From the NCBI GenBank assembly GCA_903907075.1, contig CAIVMQ010000028.1:1-50011 (forward strand): 50,011 nt of DNA, in the 5' to 3' direction. The notes under the pieces are model-generated. The model worked only from the letters and a program-made list of their open reading frames with translations, was not told the DNA's origin and did not search any database. A program made the position numbers and the translations under genes. The DNA comes from an uncultured Bacteroidia bacterium. Lineage in GTDB: Bacteria > Bacteroidota > Bacteroidia > Bacteroidales > Prolixibacteraceae. This document shows, piece after piece, positions 9,088 to 18,500 of this stretch; the first letter of the stretch is position 1, and each line of letters opens with the position of its first letter.

Positions 9088-10632
9088 ATGAAAAATATAC
9101 TTGCCTGTTTTCTTATATTTGTTTTATCCATTTGGGGATCCGCGGCTCAGAATTCATCTGACTCAAAGAGATCAACACTCGGTCTCCATTTTTTTTATAA
9201 TGACTTTAAATCTGCTCAGCTAATTAACACAACTAGCCTAAGCAATGTTCTTAAGAATAAGTTGTGGAATAAGCCCCAAAATATGGAAGGCGGCTTTGGA
9301 ATTGACTATATCCATGGATTAAATAAGAATATTGATTTTATCGGGACATTGAATGGTAGCTGGATTGATTATTTATTACCTGGTAATACACTTTATGGTA
9401 GTAGTAATTTTTTTATGGATCTTAGCACTGGCGCTCATCTTAAGATGCTAAGTGACAACCATATTTTTAGTCCATTCTTAATTGCAAAAGCTAACTATTC
9501 ATCCTATCAAAATATACATGGATTTAGTTTTGCGCCAGGAGCAGGATTACAGGTTAATCTGTTTAAGGAGGTATTTGTAATCGCAACCGTTGAATACAGG
9601 GCTGCTTTAAGTCACCATTTAAGCAATCAGCTTTATTACAGCGTAGGTATTGCTACGAGTATAGGAAAAAAGAGGGTTTCACCAGCGAAGCTCATCATTC
9701 CTTTGGTGTCAGAACCAGTTAAAAAAGAAGCTGTTAAGCTCGCAAAGGATTTTGTCGTTTCGGTAATGGATGAGGCATCAGGGCAGCCGCTTCCTTTTGT
9801 AGCCGTGAGTATCAGTGGTACCGATGGTAAAATGCGTTACGGCTCGACTGATGAGTATGGAAGAGTAACATTTATTGCGTTAAATCCTGAAGAATATACC
9901 GTTAGTGGATCTCTTAATCAGATTAATTCAACGGTGAAAAATATAAAACCAGAGAATTTTGCAGGTGTTGAAAATCAAATAGAAATTAGCCTAACCCATA
10001 ATGATCCTCGTTTTACCCTTTCTGGACTTGTTATAAATAAAACTGAGAATATGCCTGAGGGTGGTGCTGAAGTAAATGTTACTAATCAAAATGATAATGT
10101 GATTACATCAATTCAAAGTCATCCAGGTGATGGACTATTTCGCACTCAGCTCAAAGCTGATTGTGACTTTATCCTGGTAGGGAAAAAGGCTAATTTTATT
10201 TCCAATATAGAGAAAGTAACCACTAAAGGATTGAATAGAAGTACAACGCTATATGTAAAACTAGAATTGGCAATCGAAGAAGCAAAAAAGGGCCAAAGCA
10301 TTCAATTAAATAATATATATTTTGAAGTTGGTAAGGCCAATTTAAATACTGCTGTATCTTCTGATCTTGATAAGTTAATCCGCTTTCTCCGTGATAATCT
10401 TGAGGTACATCTGGAAATCCAGGGGCATACAGACAGCAAGGGAAGTGTGAATTTGAATAACAGACTTAGTCAGTTAAGGGCATCCAGCGTTGTTGCCTAT
10501 TTGTCTAAAAATGGAATTGATGTCAACCGCCTGGTTGCTAAAGGGTATGGTTCATCGTTGCCTGTGGCAGAAAATTCTTCTGCCGAAGGCCGAGCTAAAA
10601 ACCGTCGTGTTGTAATGAAGGTATTGAAATAA
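9088..10632 (+). CDS. OmpA-family protein: N-terminal barrel, carboxypeptidase-regulatory-like domains, peptidoglycan-binding domain
   Basis: The ATG at 9088 is chosen because it begins a signal peptide (KNILACFLIFVLSIWGSAAQ). An in-frame upstream start at 9010 lies inside the previous gene and would bury it. The protein has 514 residues: a small barrel-like region (about 25-195), a carboxypeptidase-D regulatory-like Ig domain (about 215-300, VVSVMDEASGQPLPFVAVSI), a second such domain, then a C-terminal OmpA domain (about 405-512) with LEIQGHTDSKG, NxxLSQxRAxxV and the ending GRAKNRRVVMKV. Known: OmpA domains bind peptidoglycan and tie outer-membrane complexes to the wall; in T9SS and gliding clusters OmpA proteins accompany barrels. 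Inference: wall anchor of the surface apparatus and last gene of the operon. No strong terminator follows. Confidence 0.9.
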   Translation: MKNILACFLIFVLSIWGSAAQNSSDSKRSTLGLHFFYNDFKSAQLINTTSLSNVLKNKLWNKPQNMEGGFGIDYIHGLNKNIDFIGTLNGSWIDYLLPGNTLYGSSNFFMDLSTGAHLKMLSDNHIFSPFLIAKANYSSYQNIHGFSFAPGAGLQVNLFKEVFVIATVEYRAALSHHLSNQLYYSVGIATSIGKKRVSPAKLIIPLVSEPVKKEAVKLAKDFVVSVMDEASGQPLPFVAVSISGTDGKMRYGSTDEYGRVTFIALNPEEYTVSGSLNQINSTVKNIKPENFAGVENQIEISLTHNDPRFTLSGLVINKTENMPEGGAEVNVTNQNDNVITSIQSHPGDGLFRTQLKADCDFILVGKKANFISNIEKVTTKGLNRSTTLYVKLELAIEEAKKGQSIQLNNIYFEVGKANLNTAVSSDLDKLIRFLRDNLEVHLEIQGHTDSKGSVNLNNRLSQLRASSVVAYLSKNGIDVNRLVAKGYGSSLPVAENSSAEGRAKNRRVVMKVLK

Positions 10633-10698
10633 CAAAATCGTCTGCGATGACAAGACCTGAGCCGTTTTTAAAACTATTCTACACTTATTTTAAAAGCA

Positions 10699-10730
10699 TT
10701 TGAATTAACGATTAAAAACGATTAGTTTTG
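10699..10730 (+). promoter_or_regulatory. Bacteroidota-type sigma promoter for the DUF4290-murA operon
   Basis: TTTG at 10699-10702 and TAGTTTTG at 10723-10730 are separated by 20 bases. This matches the known Bacteroidota consensus (TTTG near -33, TAnnTTTG near -7). The start codon at 10792 lies about 60 bases downstream, so the leader is short. Confidence 0.8.
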
Positions 10731-10791
10731 TACTTGCAAAAAATAATGAAGACTGGCATTTCTGGTCTTGATCTTTAATTACTTAGATAAA

Positions 10792-11415
10792 ATGATAGAA
10801 CGCGATTACAATACCCAACGTAAAAAGATGAGACTTCCTGAATATGGGAGAAGTATCCATAAAATGGTTGATCATATTATGGAGATTGAAAACCGGGAGG
10901 ATAGAATTTTAGCTGTTAAAGGGGTTATTGATGTTATGGGAATGATGTATCCTTACCTACGGGATATTAACGAGTTCAAACATAAGCTCTGGGACCATAT
11001 TGCGATAATGTCTGACTTTAAACTCGATATCGATTATCCTTATGATCCGCCAAAACCGGAGACTTTTATTGAAAAGCCTAAGTTAATTCCATATAGTCAG
11101 AGTGATATTAAATTTCGTCACTATGGCAAGATTATGGAGAAATATATAAATGCTACTGCGCAATTGGATGATGATAATCCAGCGAAGGTTGTAAATACGG
11201 AGTTGCTAGCGAATCAAATGAAAAAGACTTATCTGGTATGGAATAAAGATGCGGTTGAGGATTCAAAAATCCTTAATGACATGGCTTTTCTTTCACATGG
11301 TAAGCTTAAACCTGATCCGAATATGCGGTTGCAGGAGGTGAATGAGATTTTTAAGCAACAGGCTAAAAAAGCGAAGCTCACCGCTGTTTCCAATCAATCG
11401 CGTAAACATAAATAG
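10792..11415 (+). CDS. DUF4290 family protein
   Basis: The ATG at 10792 gives MIERDYNTQRKKMRLPEYGR, the expected beginning of this family; a TTG eight codons upstream also keeps the frame but adds an unlikely leader. The 207-residue product has no signal peptide or membrane segment. It is mostly helical and charged, with a Lys-rich tail. Known: DUF4290 proteins are found in Bacteroidota, and I recall them beside murA; their function is undescribed. Here the gene precedes murA by 12 bases behind a clear promoter, which supports a link to wall synthesis or its control, but that is inference. Confidence 0.85.
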   Translation: MIERDYNTQRKKMRLPEYGRSIHKMVDHIMEIENREDRILAVKGVIDVMGMMYPYLRDINEFKHKLWDHIAIMSDFKLDIDYPYDPPKPETFIEKPKLIPYSQSDIKFRHYGKIMEKYINATAQLDDDNPAKVVNTELLANQMKKTYLVWNKDAVEDSKILNDMAFLSHGKLKPDPNMRLQEVNEIFKQQAKKAKLTAVSNQSRKHK

Positions 11416-11427
11416 CTACTTACTACC

Positions 11428-12732
11428 ATGGCCAGGTTTATTATAGAAGGCGGCATTCCGCTCCATGGCGAATTATCCCCGCAAGGTGCTAAAAATGAGG
11501 CGTTACAGGTTATCTGTGCCACACTCCTTAGCTCATCTAAAATTACCATATCGAATATACCAGAGATAAGCGATGTACTTAAACTCATTGAGATTCTGCG
11601 CCATCTGGGAACTTCAATTGAACGATTGTCTAAAGGTGTGTATGAATTTCAAACTGAATCGATTCAAATCGAAAATTTGAAATCTGCTCAATTCTTTTCT
11701 CAGGCAGGAAGTTTACGCGGATCGTTAATGATCGTTGGACCTCTGTTGGCTAGATTTGGAATTGGAATAATTCCTCAGCCGGGCGGTGATAAAATAGGAA
11801 GACGTAGATTGGATACCCATTTTCGGGGTTTTGAATTATTAGGTGCCAATTTTACCTACGACTCCGACAAATCTTCTTATATGGTAGAAGCAAAGCAACT
11901 GAAGGGTTGCTATATGCTACTGGATGAAGCATCGGTAACCGGAACAGCAAATCTTGTGATGGCTGCTACCTTGGCATCCGGAATAACAACAATCTACAAT
12001 GCTGCATGTGAACCCTATCTCCAGCAGTTGTGTAAAATGCTCAATGCTATGGGGGCAAAAATTAGTGGTATTGGCTCTAATCTGCTTACCATACAGGGTG
12101 TTACAACTTTAGGTGGGTGTAACCATGTTTTACTACCTGATATGATTGAAGTGGGTAGTTTTATTGGCCTTGCTGCTATGACCGCCTCTGATATTACAAT
12201 TAAAAACGTGGGATTTAATCAATTGGGAATAATCCCTGAATCTTTTCGACGTTTTGGCATTCAGATGAGTCTTATTGGCGATGACCTTCATATCCCTGCT
12301 CAGGAACATTATGAAATTGAGTCCTTTATAGACGGCTCAATTCTTACTGTAGCAGATGCTCCCTGGCCTGGATTAACGCCCGATTTACTGAGTATTTTTC
12401 TGGTTATCGCAACCCAAGCAAGAGGTAGTGTTTTAATTCATCAGAAGATGTTCGAGAGCCGACTCTTTTTTGTTGATCGACTGATCGATATGGGAGCCAA
12501 AATTATTTTGTGCGATCCCCATCGTGCTACAGTAATCGGACTCGACCGGTCTCAGGCTCTGCGCGGAATTCGTATGAGTTCTCCAGATATCAGAGCCGGG
12601 GTTGCACTCTTAATTGCCGCACTCTCAGCTACAGGAAAATCGACTATTGATTATATTGAGCAGATAGACCGGGGGTATGAAAATATTGATGACCGCTTAA
12701 ACCTTCTTGGAGCTAAGATTACTCGGGAATAA
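11428..12732 (+). CDS. murA: UDP-N-acetylglucosamine 1-carboxyvinyltransferase
   Basis: 434 residues, the usual MurA length, with the inside-out alpha/beta architecture of EPSP synthases. It transfers enolpyruvate from PEP to UDP-GlcNAc in the first committed step of peptidoglycan synthesis, in the cytoplasm. Seen: GAKNEAL with K22/N23 (substrate binding), the loop PGGDKIGRRRLDTH, and DIRAGVALL near the C-terminus (family Arg). In the loop the residue normally Cys (Cys115 in E. coli, target of fosfomycin) is Asp, D121. Asp-type MurA enzymes are known to be active but insensitive to fosfomycin. Second gene of the DUF4290-murA operon. Confidence 0.95.
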   Translation: MARFIIEGGIPLHGELSPQGAKNEALQVICATLLSSSKITISNIPEISDVLKLIEILRHLGTSIERLSKGVYEFQTESIQIENLKSAQFFSQAGSLRGSLMIVGPLLARFGIGIIPQPGGDKIGRRRLDTHFRGFELLGANFTYDSDKSSYMVEAKQLKGCYMLLDEASVTGTANLVMAATLASGITTIYNAACEPYLQQLCKMLNAMGAKISGIGSNLLTIQGVTTLGGCNHVLLPDMIEVGSFIGLAAMTASDITIKNVGFNQLGIIPESFRRFGIQMSLIGDDLHIPAQEHYEIESFIDGSILTVADAPWPGLTPDLLSIFLVIATQARGSVLIHQKMFESRLFFVDRLIDMGAKIILCDPHRATVIGLDRSQALRGIRMSSPDIRAGVALLIAALSATGKSTIDYIEQIDRGYENIDDRLNLLGAKITRE

Positions 12733-12779
12733 GCTGTTAGGTAATAGTTGGCAAAATAACATGTTGTAATTTACACGCT

Positions 12780-13304
12780 ATGAAATTTTTAAATATTCTT
12801 TTAATAATCTCTTTATTGTTTATAACTGCAATTTTGGCCCAAGGTCAATCGAACGCTGTTATAGGTATTGAAATTGGAAATAGAGCCCCCGAAATAGTTG
12901 AAAACTCAGTAAATGGTCATTCATTGAAGCTCTCTTCCTTAAAAGGAAAAATTGTGTTGATTGATTTTTGGGCATCTTGGTGCAGACCATGTAGAAACGA
13001 AAATCCGTTCTTAGTTGCTTCCTATACCAAGTTTAAAGATTCAAAATTTAAAGGTGGTTCTGGATTTACCGTCTTCAGTGTCTCTCTCGATAAAGATGAA
13101 ATAGCCTGGAAGAATGCTATTAAAAAAGATATGTTAAGCTGGGACAATCATGTTTGCGTATTGAATAGTAATGCGTTGTATATTCAAGACTATAATATCT
13201 CAATGATCCCTACTAATTTTTTAATTGATGGGAACGGAGTAATTCTCGCCACAAATCTAAGAGGAGAAGAACTGGCACAAAAACTTGCCGCATTGAAGCA
13301 ATAG
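12780..13304 (+). CDS. TlpA/ResA-like extracytoplasmic thioredoxin
   Basis: 174 residues with an N-terminal hydrophobic signal (1-22, cut near ILAQG). The AhpC/TSA-Redoxin-type fold includes GNRAPEIV, LIDFWASWCRPCRNENP (active-site C68 and C71) and the cis-proline segment SMIPTNFLID. Known: such proteins reduce or exchange disulfides in periplasmic proteins or act in cytochrome c maturation. It lies 47 bases after murA and may be read from the same transcript. The nearby Cys-rich secreted proteins at 238-6333 would be plausible clients, but nothing in the sequence shows this. Confidence 0.88.
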   Translation: MKFLNILLIISLLFITAILAQGQSNAVIGIEIGNRAPEIVENSVNGHSLKLSSLKGKIVLIDFWASWCRPCRNENPFLVASYTKFKDSKFKGGSGFTVFSVSLDKDEIAWKNAIKKDMLSWDNHVCVLNSNALYIQDYNISMIPTNFLIDGNGVILATNLRGEELAQKLAALKQ

Positions 13305-13378
13305 GATTTGCGTTGACACACTCGCTTGTTCACCTAAAATAGCTGCAACCTGTCCGCTTTATAGTCTTAGTGTGTCAT

Positions 13379-13412
13379 TTTGTCTAGAAATTTGCAATTG
13401 GCAGAATATTTG
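13379..13412 (+). promoter_or_regulatory. Possible promoter for grpE-dnaJ
   Basis: TTTG at 13379-13382 is followed after 22 bases by AATATTTG (13405-13412), one mismatch from TAnnTTTG. The spacing is at the long end of the allowed range. The nearest alternative is not better. I see no CIRCE-type inverted repeat. Confidence 0.4.
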
Positions 13413-13503
13413 TATCCGAATAAAGTAAGTATATAAAGGTTACTAAAAATTAGTTGCATAGAATTTATACCCGGATATTATTCCGGTTGTATGAAATTTA
13501 ATA

Positions 13504-14157
13504 ATGATGATATTCAATATTTTTAAAGATAAGAATTCAGGAATGAAAAAGAAAGAACACAAAGAAAACATTAAAGATAAAGCAAGTCAGTTAATTACGG
13601 ATAGTAAAGAACAATTAGCCGACACTACTGCATCAACGGCTGACACTGTAGATACAGCTGCTTCGGATGAAGTTTTAGTCATTCCGGATGAGAATGAATT
13701 ACTTAAGATTAAAGTATCTGAATTAGAGAGTGCTCAAAAGGAACTGAATGATAAATATTTACGTCTGTCAGCTGAATTTGATAATTACCGAAAGAGGACC
13801 CTTAGAGAACGGATGGAGCTGACTAAAACAGCTGCGGAATCTGTCCTTATTGATATTTTACCTGTTATTGATGATTTTGAGCGAGCGATGCATTCGATAG
13901 ACGAAGGGATGGATTTCGAAGCAACAAAAGAAGGTATTTTGCTGATATATACTAAATTCAATGACTTTAGTAAGCAGAACGGAATTACAGAAATTAATGC
14001 GAATGGGCAGCCTTTTGATACTGACTTACACGAAGCATTAACAAAAGTACCCGCTCCTTCCGATGAAATGAAGGGTAAAATTGTTCAGGTAATTCAAAAA
14101 GGATATTATTTGAACGATAAGGTTATACGATTTGCCAAAGTTGTGGTGGGCGAATAA
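13504..14157 (+). CDS. grpE: Nucleotide exchange factor GrpE
   Basis: 217 residues if started at the ATG at 13504; the ATG at 13543 (MKKKEHKEN) is an equally good start and would give 204. Seen: a charged, low-complexity N-terminal extension (to about residue 65), a long coiled-coil ([19 protein letters not shown]), then the family core with [24 protein letters not shown] and a C-terminal beta domain ending [10 protein letters not shown]. Known: GrpE releases ADP from DnaK and works with DnaJ in the cytoplasm. dnaJ follows 35 bases downstream; dnaK is not in the window. Confidence 0.95.
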   Translation: MMIFNIFKDKNSGMKKKEHKENIKDKASQLITDSKEQLADTTASTADTVDTAASDEVLVIPDENELLKIKVSELESAQKELNDKYLRLSAEFDNYRKRTLRERMELTKTAAESVLIDILPVIDDFERAMHSIDEGMDFEATKEGILLIYTKFNDFSKQNGITEINANGQPFDTDLHEALTKVPAPSDEMKGKIVQVIQKGYYLNDKVIRFAKVVVGE

Positions 14158-14192
14158 CAATAAACTGGTTCAAACCTCACAATAAACGTAAC

Positions 14193-15341
14193 ATGGCTAA
14201 GAGAGATTACTACGAAGTTCTGGGAGTAAGCAAAGATGCGAGTGCCGAAGAGATAAAAAAGGCTTTCCGAAAAAAGGCAATCCAATACCATCCGGATAAG
14301 AATCCTGGGGACAAGCAATCGGAAGAGAAATTTAAGGAGGCCGCTGAGGCTTATGAAATTCTTAGCAGTGCCGAGAAAAAACAACGCTACGACCAATATG
14401 GACATGCCGGTTTAGGCGGACAAGGTGGTTTTAGTGGCGGAGGAGGCCGTTCAATGGACGATATCTTCTCTATGTTTGGAGATATTTTTGGTGGTGGTGG
14501 TTTCGGTGGATTTGGTGGATTTAGCTCTGGCGGAAGATCTCAACGTGTAAATCGTGGATCTAATCTTCGGGTTAAAGTGAGCCTCGATCTTACAGAGATT
14601 GCTCATGGTGCCGAGAAAAAACTGAAAGTAAAAAAATACATTACTTGCGGAACTTGCCACGGAAGTGGTGCCAAAGGGAGCGGCGGTTTTACAACTTGTT
14701 CGAGTTGCCGTGGTTCAGGACAGGTAACCCGAATAAGCAATACATTTTTAGGACAGATGCAGACAACATCTGCATGCCCTACATGTGGTGGTGATGGGAA
14801 AATAATTTCCCAAAAATGTGATTCGTGCTATGGCGAAGGGATTGTTCAAGGAGAAGAGGTTATAACAGTAAAAATTCCTGCCGGCGTTGCTGAAGGAATG
14901 CAACTGTCACTCGAAGGAAAAGGAAACGGTGCTCGTCGTGGAGGAATACCTGGTGATCTTTTAATTCTAATTGCAGAAGAGGAACATCCTGAACTTATTC
15001 GTGATGAAAATGACTTGATCTATAACCTATATCTCTCTTTTCCAGATATTGCCTTGGGAGTAACGACAGAAATTCCTACTATAGATGGGAAAGTAAAAGT
15101 AAAAATCGAATCTGGTACTCAACCGGAAAAAATATTGCGTTTGCGCGGCAAGGGTTTACCCGATGTTAACGGCTATGGAAAAGGTGACTTAATGGTGAAA
15201 ATTCATGCCTGGGTTCCTCAGAAACTAAGTGCAGAAGAGCGTAAGACACTCGAAAAACTTCAGATCGCCCCAAATTTTGTCTCTCCACAAAGTGCCGAAG
15301 GCAAAGGATTCTTTGATAAAGTAAAAGATATGTTCGAATAA
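14193..15341 (+). CDS. dnaJ: Chaperone protein DnaJ
   Basis: 382 residues, complete type I DnaJ. Domains in order: J domain (1-70) with HPD at 33-35, Gly/Phe-rich linker (about 75-120), zinc domain with four CxxCxGxG-type repeats ([32 protein letters not shown]), then the two C-terminal substrate-binding domains. It stimulates the DnaK ATPase and delivers unfolded proteins. The gene forms a pair with grpE. Its stop codon lies inside the terminator shared with the opposing gene. Confidence 0.97.
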   Translation: MAKRDYYEVLGVSKDASAEEIKKAFRKKAIQYHPDKNPGDKQSEEKFKEAAEAYEILSSAEKKQRYDQYGHAGLGGQGGFSGGGGRSMDDIFSMFGDIFGGGGFGGFGGFSSGGRSQRVNRGSNLRVKVSLDLTEIAHGAEKKLKVKKYITCGTCHGSGAKGSGGFTTCSSCRGSGQVTRISNTFLGQMQTTSACPTCGGDGKIISQKCDSCYGEGIVQGEEVITVKIPAGVAEGMQLSLEGKGNGARRGGIPGDLLILIAEEEHPELIRDENDLIYNLYLSFPDIALGVTTEIPTIDGKVKVKIESGTQPEKILRLRGKGLPDVNGYGKGDLMVKIHAWVPQKLSAEERKTLEKLQIAPNFVSPQSAEGKGFFDKVKDMFE

Positions 15342-15378
15342 CCTTTTAATTGGGTGCAAACCCCAATTAAAAGGTTAT
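15338..15378. terminator. Bidirectional terminator between dnaJ and the GH95 gene
   Basis: A perfect 17-base inverted repeat: arms 15338-15354 and 15362-15378 with a 7-base loop. The arms are A/T-rich at the base (AACCTTTTAATT / AATTAAAAGGTT), so each strand ends in a U-containing tract. The left arm contains the TAA of dnaJ (15339-15341) and the right arm the stop of the - strand GH95 gene (15367-15369), so one hairpin can serve both convergent transcripts. Confidence 0.8.
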
Positions 15379-17727
15379 AACCCTATGTTCGGCTGCCTTT
15401 AGAGTGACTTTTTCTCTCTTGGATTTATAGATTAATTCAAAGTCTCCACCCATTAGGGAATAGAAATTTGCACGAACCAGCTTATTTTCCTCCCATCGCA
15501 TTCCCACCACTATTCCACCACGGGCACATAGCCCTTTTACATCACCATTCGACCAGCTTTGTGGAAGTGCTGGCAGTAGTGAGATAATTCCGTTATGAGA
15601 TTGTAAAAGCATCTCTGCTATTCCCGCAGTACCTCCAAAATTTCCGTCGATCTGAAATGGAGGACCATCATCAAATAGGTTTGGTAAGGTATATTCAGTG
15701 AAGAGTCTTGTAAGATGTTTATTGGCATCATCTCCATTGCCTAGTCTTGCAAATAGAGAGACTAGCCATGCGCGGCTCCATCCTGTACTGCCACTCCCAT
15801 TTTCAACCCTGAATTCGAGACTTTTTTTTGCTGCCAATGCGAGCTCTGGCGAAAAATCTGGAGTTAATAGAGAGGCTGGGTATAAGCCATAAAGATGCGA
15901 AAGATGCCGATGTCCTAATTCATGTTCTTTATAATCTCCAATCCATTCCTGTAGTCTACCAGTGTTGGGATTGATTTGCAGGGGTGCCAGTTTTGCCAAA
16001 GCAATGTCGATCTCCCTTCTGAAATTGGAATCATATGCCTGATTATTTTTTCCAAGTGCATCTAGCGCAGCAAGGCAATTGCCGAATAGATCCTGAATAA
16101 TCTCCAGATCCATTGTAGCTCCATAGGTTAGTCCAACCATGTTGCCATCTGTTAAATCATAGGCGTTTTCAGGTGAATTTGACGGGCAGGTTAGTAATTT
16201 ACCTGCCATTGGAGTTCCTGCAGGAGCCTCAATGAGAAAATCTAAGATAAACCGTGCTGCTCCTTTCATTTGTGGCCATGCACGCGATTCAAGAAATTGT
16301 CTATCCTTTGTATACAGATAATGCTCCCACGAATGTCTTACAAGCCAAGCTGCTCCCATTGGCCAGATCCCCCATGCACCGTCAACAGGTGCTGCTCCCC
16401 GCCAAATATCGGTATTGTGGTGTAAGACCCATCCTCTGCAACGGTAATAATCATTTGCCACAACTGCTCCTGTTTTCATCAAATCGTCTATCAGATTATA
16501 AACCGGCATACTACATTCTGACAAGTTTGTAACTTCTGCCGGCCAATAATTCATCTCGAGATTTATGTTGGTCGTATATTTACTTCCCCATCCCGGTGAG
16601 GTCTCCTTATTCCATATCCCTTGCAGATTGGCCGGCTGTGAACCCGGTCTTGAACATGAGGCCAGTAAATATCTTCCATATTGAAAATATAGAGAAGCAA
16701 ACCCTGGGTCAATAGCCCCATTTTTTATCGCTGATAGTCGTTTGTCAGTTGGAATTTCAACCATCTGTTTTGAATCTTCAATACGAAGATTTACCCGTTC
16801 CATTAATTTGGAGAAATCCTTTATGTGGTTTTTCCGAATCGTCGCAAATTGTTTACTTATAGCTGCATCTAATACCCTAGGCCACTCTGATGAGGGATCT
16901 CCTGATATATCTTCATAATTTTTATAACTGGTTCCTGCTGTGAGAAAAACAGTTACTTCATCAGCTTTGATTACTTGAATATAACCTGGTTCTTCTTTAA
17001 TAATTCCACCTTTATTTTGAAGCTCTACAGCAGTAGCAAATCTGATTCCTGGTTCTGTCCACGAAGCCGTGTACTTTTTCTTTATCCCATTGTCCTGCCA
17101 TCTTCCTTCCATAATTAGGCGATGTGAAGATTCAATTTTTACACTGTTTGGAAATTCACATCCCAGACTTAAATCAAAGGTTATTTGTCCCGGTTTATCT
17201 GCCGTAAGATGGATCGCCATTACATGATCCGGATTGGATATCAAACACTCCCGTTTAAAGGTTACCCCATGATTTCGGAATAAGAGTGTCGAGATTCCCT
17301 TAACAAGATCTAGTGATCGTTTGTAATATTCGTTATTTGGATTGAGCGGGAAACTTAATCGTAATTCACCTAAAGGCTGATAGGCTGCCTGGTATCTGGG
17401 ATTACCCATAAAATGTTCACCTGCAAATATAGTTGCAGCCATTTCATCCCCTTTAAAGAGTAAGCTGCGAAGTTGAATTAAACTTTTATATGCTTCAGGA
17501 TTTGAATAATTATGCGGTATTCCTGCCCATAAGGTATTAATATTTAAAGGTATAGTCTCATTTTCGATTGTTCCAAAAATCATTGCACCAAGTTCTCCAT
17601 TTCCAAGTGGTAATGCTTCATTCCAGTTCTTTGCCTCCTGACTATACCACAAGGTTTGTTTTTGTGCAATAACTTTATTTTCAGAAATCACAAGTATTAA
17701 AAAACAAAAAATAAATAGATTTTTCAT
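15367..17727 (-). CDS. GH95 family alpha-L-fucosidase (or related alpha-L-galactosidase), secreted
   Basis: 786 residues with a signal peptide (1-21, ending VIAQ). The N-terminal beta domain begins [19 protein letters not shown], the typical GH95 opening. An (alpha/alpha)6 barrel contains [18 protein letters not shown] (around residue 390; the two Asn of the family), [20 protein letters not shown] (Glu acid; around 600), and [11 protein letters not shown] (around 690; Asp). A C-terminal beta domain follows. Known: GH95 inverting enzymes release alpha-1,2-linked fucose or L-galactose from glycans; all catalytic positions I can recognise are present. No T9SS sorting domain, so likely periplasmic. 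It stands alone, without SusC/SusD genes. It is preceded by 240 bases that contain the terminator of the upstream operon. Confidence 0.9.
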   Translation of the reverse strand: MKNLFIFCFLILVISENKVIAQKQTLWYSQEAKNWNEALPLGNGELGAMIFGTIENETIPLNINTLWAGIPHNYSNPEAYKSLIQLRSLLFKGDEMAATIFAGEHFMGNPRYQAAYQPLGELRLSFPLNPNNEYYKRSLDLVKGISTLLFRNHGVTFKRECLISNPDHVMAIHLTADKPGQITFDLSLGCEFPNSVKIESSHRLIMEGRWQDNGIKKKYTASWTEPGIRFATAVELQNKGGIIKEEPGYIQVIKADEVTVFLTAGTSYKNYEDISGDPSSEWPRVLDAAISKQFATIRKNHIKDFSKLMERVNLRIEDSKQMVEIPTDKRLSAIKNGAIDPGFASLYFQYGRYLLASCSRPGSQPANLQGIWNKETSPGWGSKYTTNINLEMNYWPAEVTNLSECSMPVYNLIDDLMKTGAVVANDYYRCRGWVLHHNTDIWRGAAPVDGAWGIWPMGAAWLVRHSWEHYLYTKDRQFLESRAWPQMKGAARFILDFLIEAPAGTPMAGKLLTCPSNSPENAYDLTDGNMVGLTYGATMDLEIIQDLFGNCLAALDALGKNNQAYDSNFRREIDIALAKLAPLQINPNTGRLQEWIGDYKEHELGHRHLSHLYGLYPASLLTPDFSPELALAAKKSLEFRVENGSGSTGWSRAWLVSLFARLGNGDDANKHLTRLFTEYTLPNLFDDGPPFQIDGNFGGTAGIAEMLLQSHNGIISLLPALPQSWSNGDVKGLCARGGIVVGMRWEENKLVRANFYSLMGGDFELIYKSKREKVTLKAAEHRVITF

Positions 17728-17879
17728 TGACTGGATTTAAGATGTATCGAGTGAAAAATAGGTTGACCCATGTAATTTTTTTGGTATATAATCCTTAGGG
17801 TTAATTATAAGTTGTTTTTCTAACCGCTGGCCGTTTTATTAACAATTAAAATTTGGATTTTTTATCCTATAAACTCTAA

Positions 17880-17916
17880 ACCGGATACGTATTCAACTGA
17901 TAAATACACATCCGGT
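17880..17916 (-). terminator. Hairpin after the SnoaL-like gene, probable terminator of the six-gene operon
   Basis: On the - strand RNA, 14 bases (17916-17903) pair completely with 17893-17880 around a 9-base loop. Two of the pairs are G-U, which would be A-C mismatches on the other strand, so the hairpin favours - strand transcripts. The stem core is ACCGGAT/ATCCGGT. The following U-tract is weak (TTAGAGTTT), so termination strength is uncertain. Confidence 0.5.
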
Positions 17917-17966
17917 CTATTGGTTGGAATAAAAGCAATTTTACAATATGCTCTTGAACTTCGAAA

Positions 17967-18458
17967 TTATTTTATCTCCTTATCAAATGCTGTTTCCAGT
18001 TGAGGCGATAGATCGGTATGATGATGAACCATTTTATATTCTCCATTAATCCGTTTGAATATATTGGTTGCCCGGTGACTAACCTTGACTATTTTACCCT
18101 CTGCGTTTATGTTTTCGCCCTCTTCAACACAAACGGTATAGGCTATCTCTTTTCCTGGATAGAGATAAAGATCTTTACAAACTATTTTTCCTCCCAATTT
18201 CATGGCGGCATTTTTTTTGAATTCTTCTCCAATGGCCTCCCATCCGGTCATATACCCACCAAAAGGTCCTAAATAAGTGATATTGTTTTCATGTGCCCAG
18301 ATGGCGTCAATAGGTCCTCCATCACCAGTAAACATTATGTTTAGAGCACTATAAAACTGATTATTGGCTTTTTGTAGATCCTGTTCTGAATTTTTATTCA
18401 TACATGAGGAAAATAGGAAAGATAAAATTGCACTACAAATTATTCCTGTTTTTTTCAT
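17967..18458 (-). CDS. SnoaL/DUF4440-like (NTF2 fold) lipoprotein, copy B
   Basis: 163 residues. Lipoprotein signal with lipobox FSSC (C19), then a single NTF2-like domain: a helical start (QDLQKANNQFYSALNIMFTGD), AIWAHENNITYLGPFGG, and a final SHRATNIFKRINGEYKMVHHHTDLSPQ. This pattern is that of the SnoaL-3/DUF4440 group, whose members are hydrolase-like or ligand-binding and mostly uncharacterised. It is a close paralogue of the next gene upstream (18501-19001), with 42 bases between them: a tandem duplication. Last gene of the operon that starts at 24503. Function unknown. Confidence 0.82.
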   Translation of the reverse strand: MKKTGIICSAILSFLFSSCMNKNSEQDLQKANNQFYSALNIMFTGDGGPIDAIWAHENNITYLGPFGGYMTGWEAIGEEFKKNAAMKLGGKIVCKDLYLYPGKEIAYTVCVEEGENINAEGKIVKVSHRATNIFKRINGEYKMVHHHTDLSPQLETAFDKEIK

Positions 18459-18500
18459 TGCAAGGTCTTTTTAAATTTCTATTTTTCTTTGATTATTACT

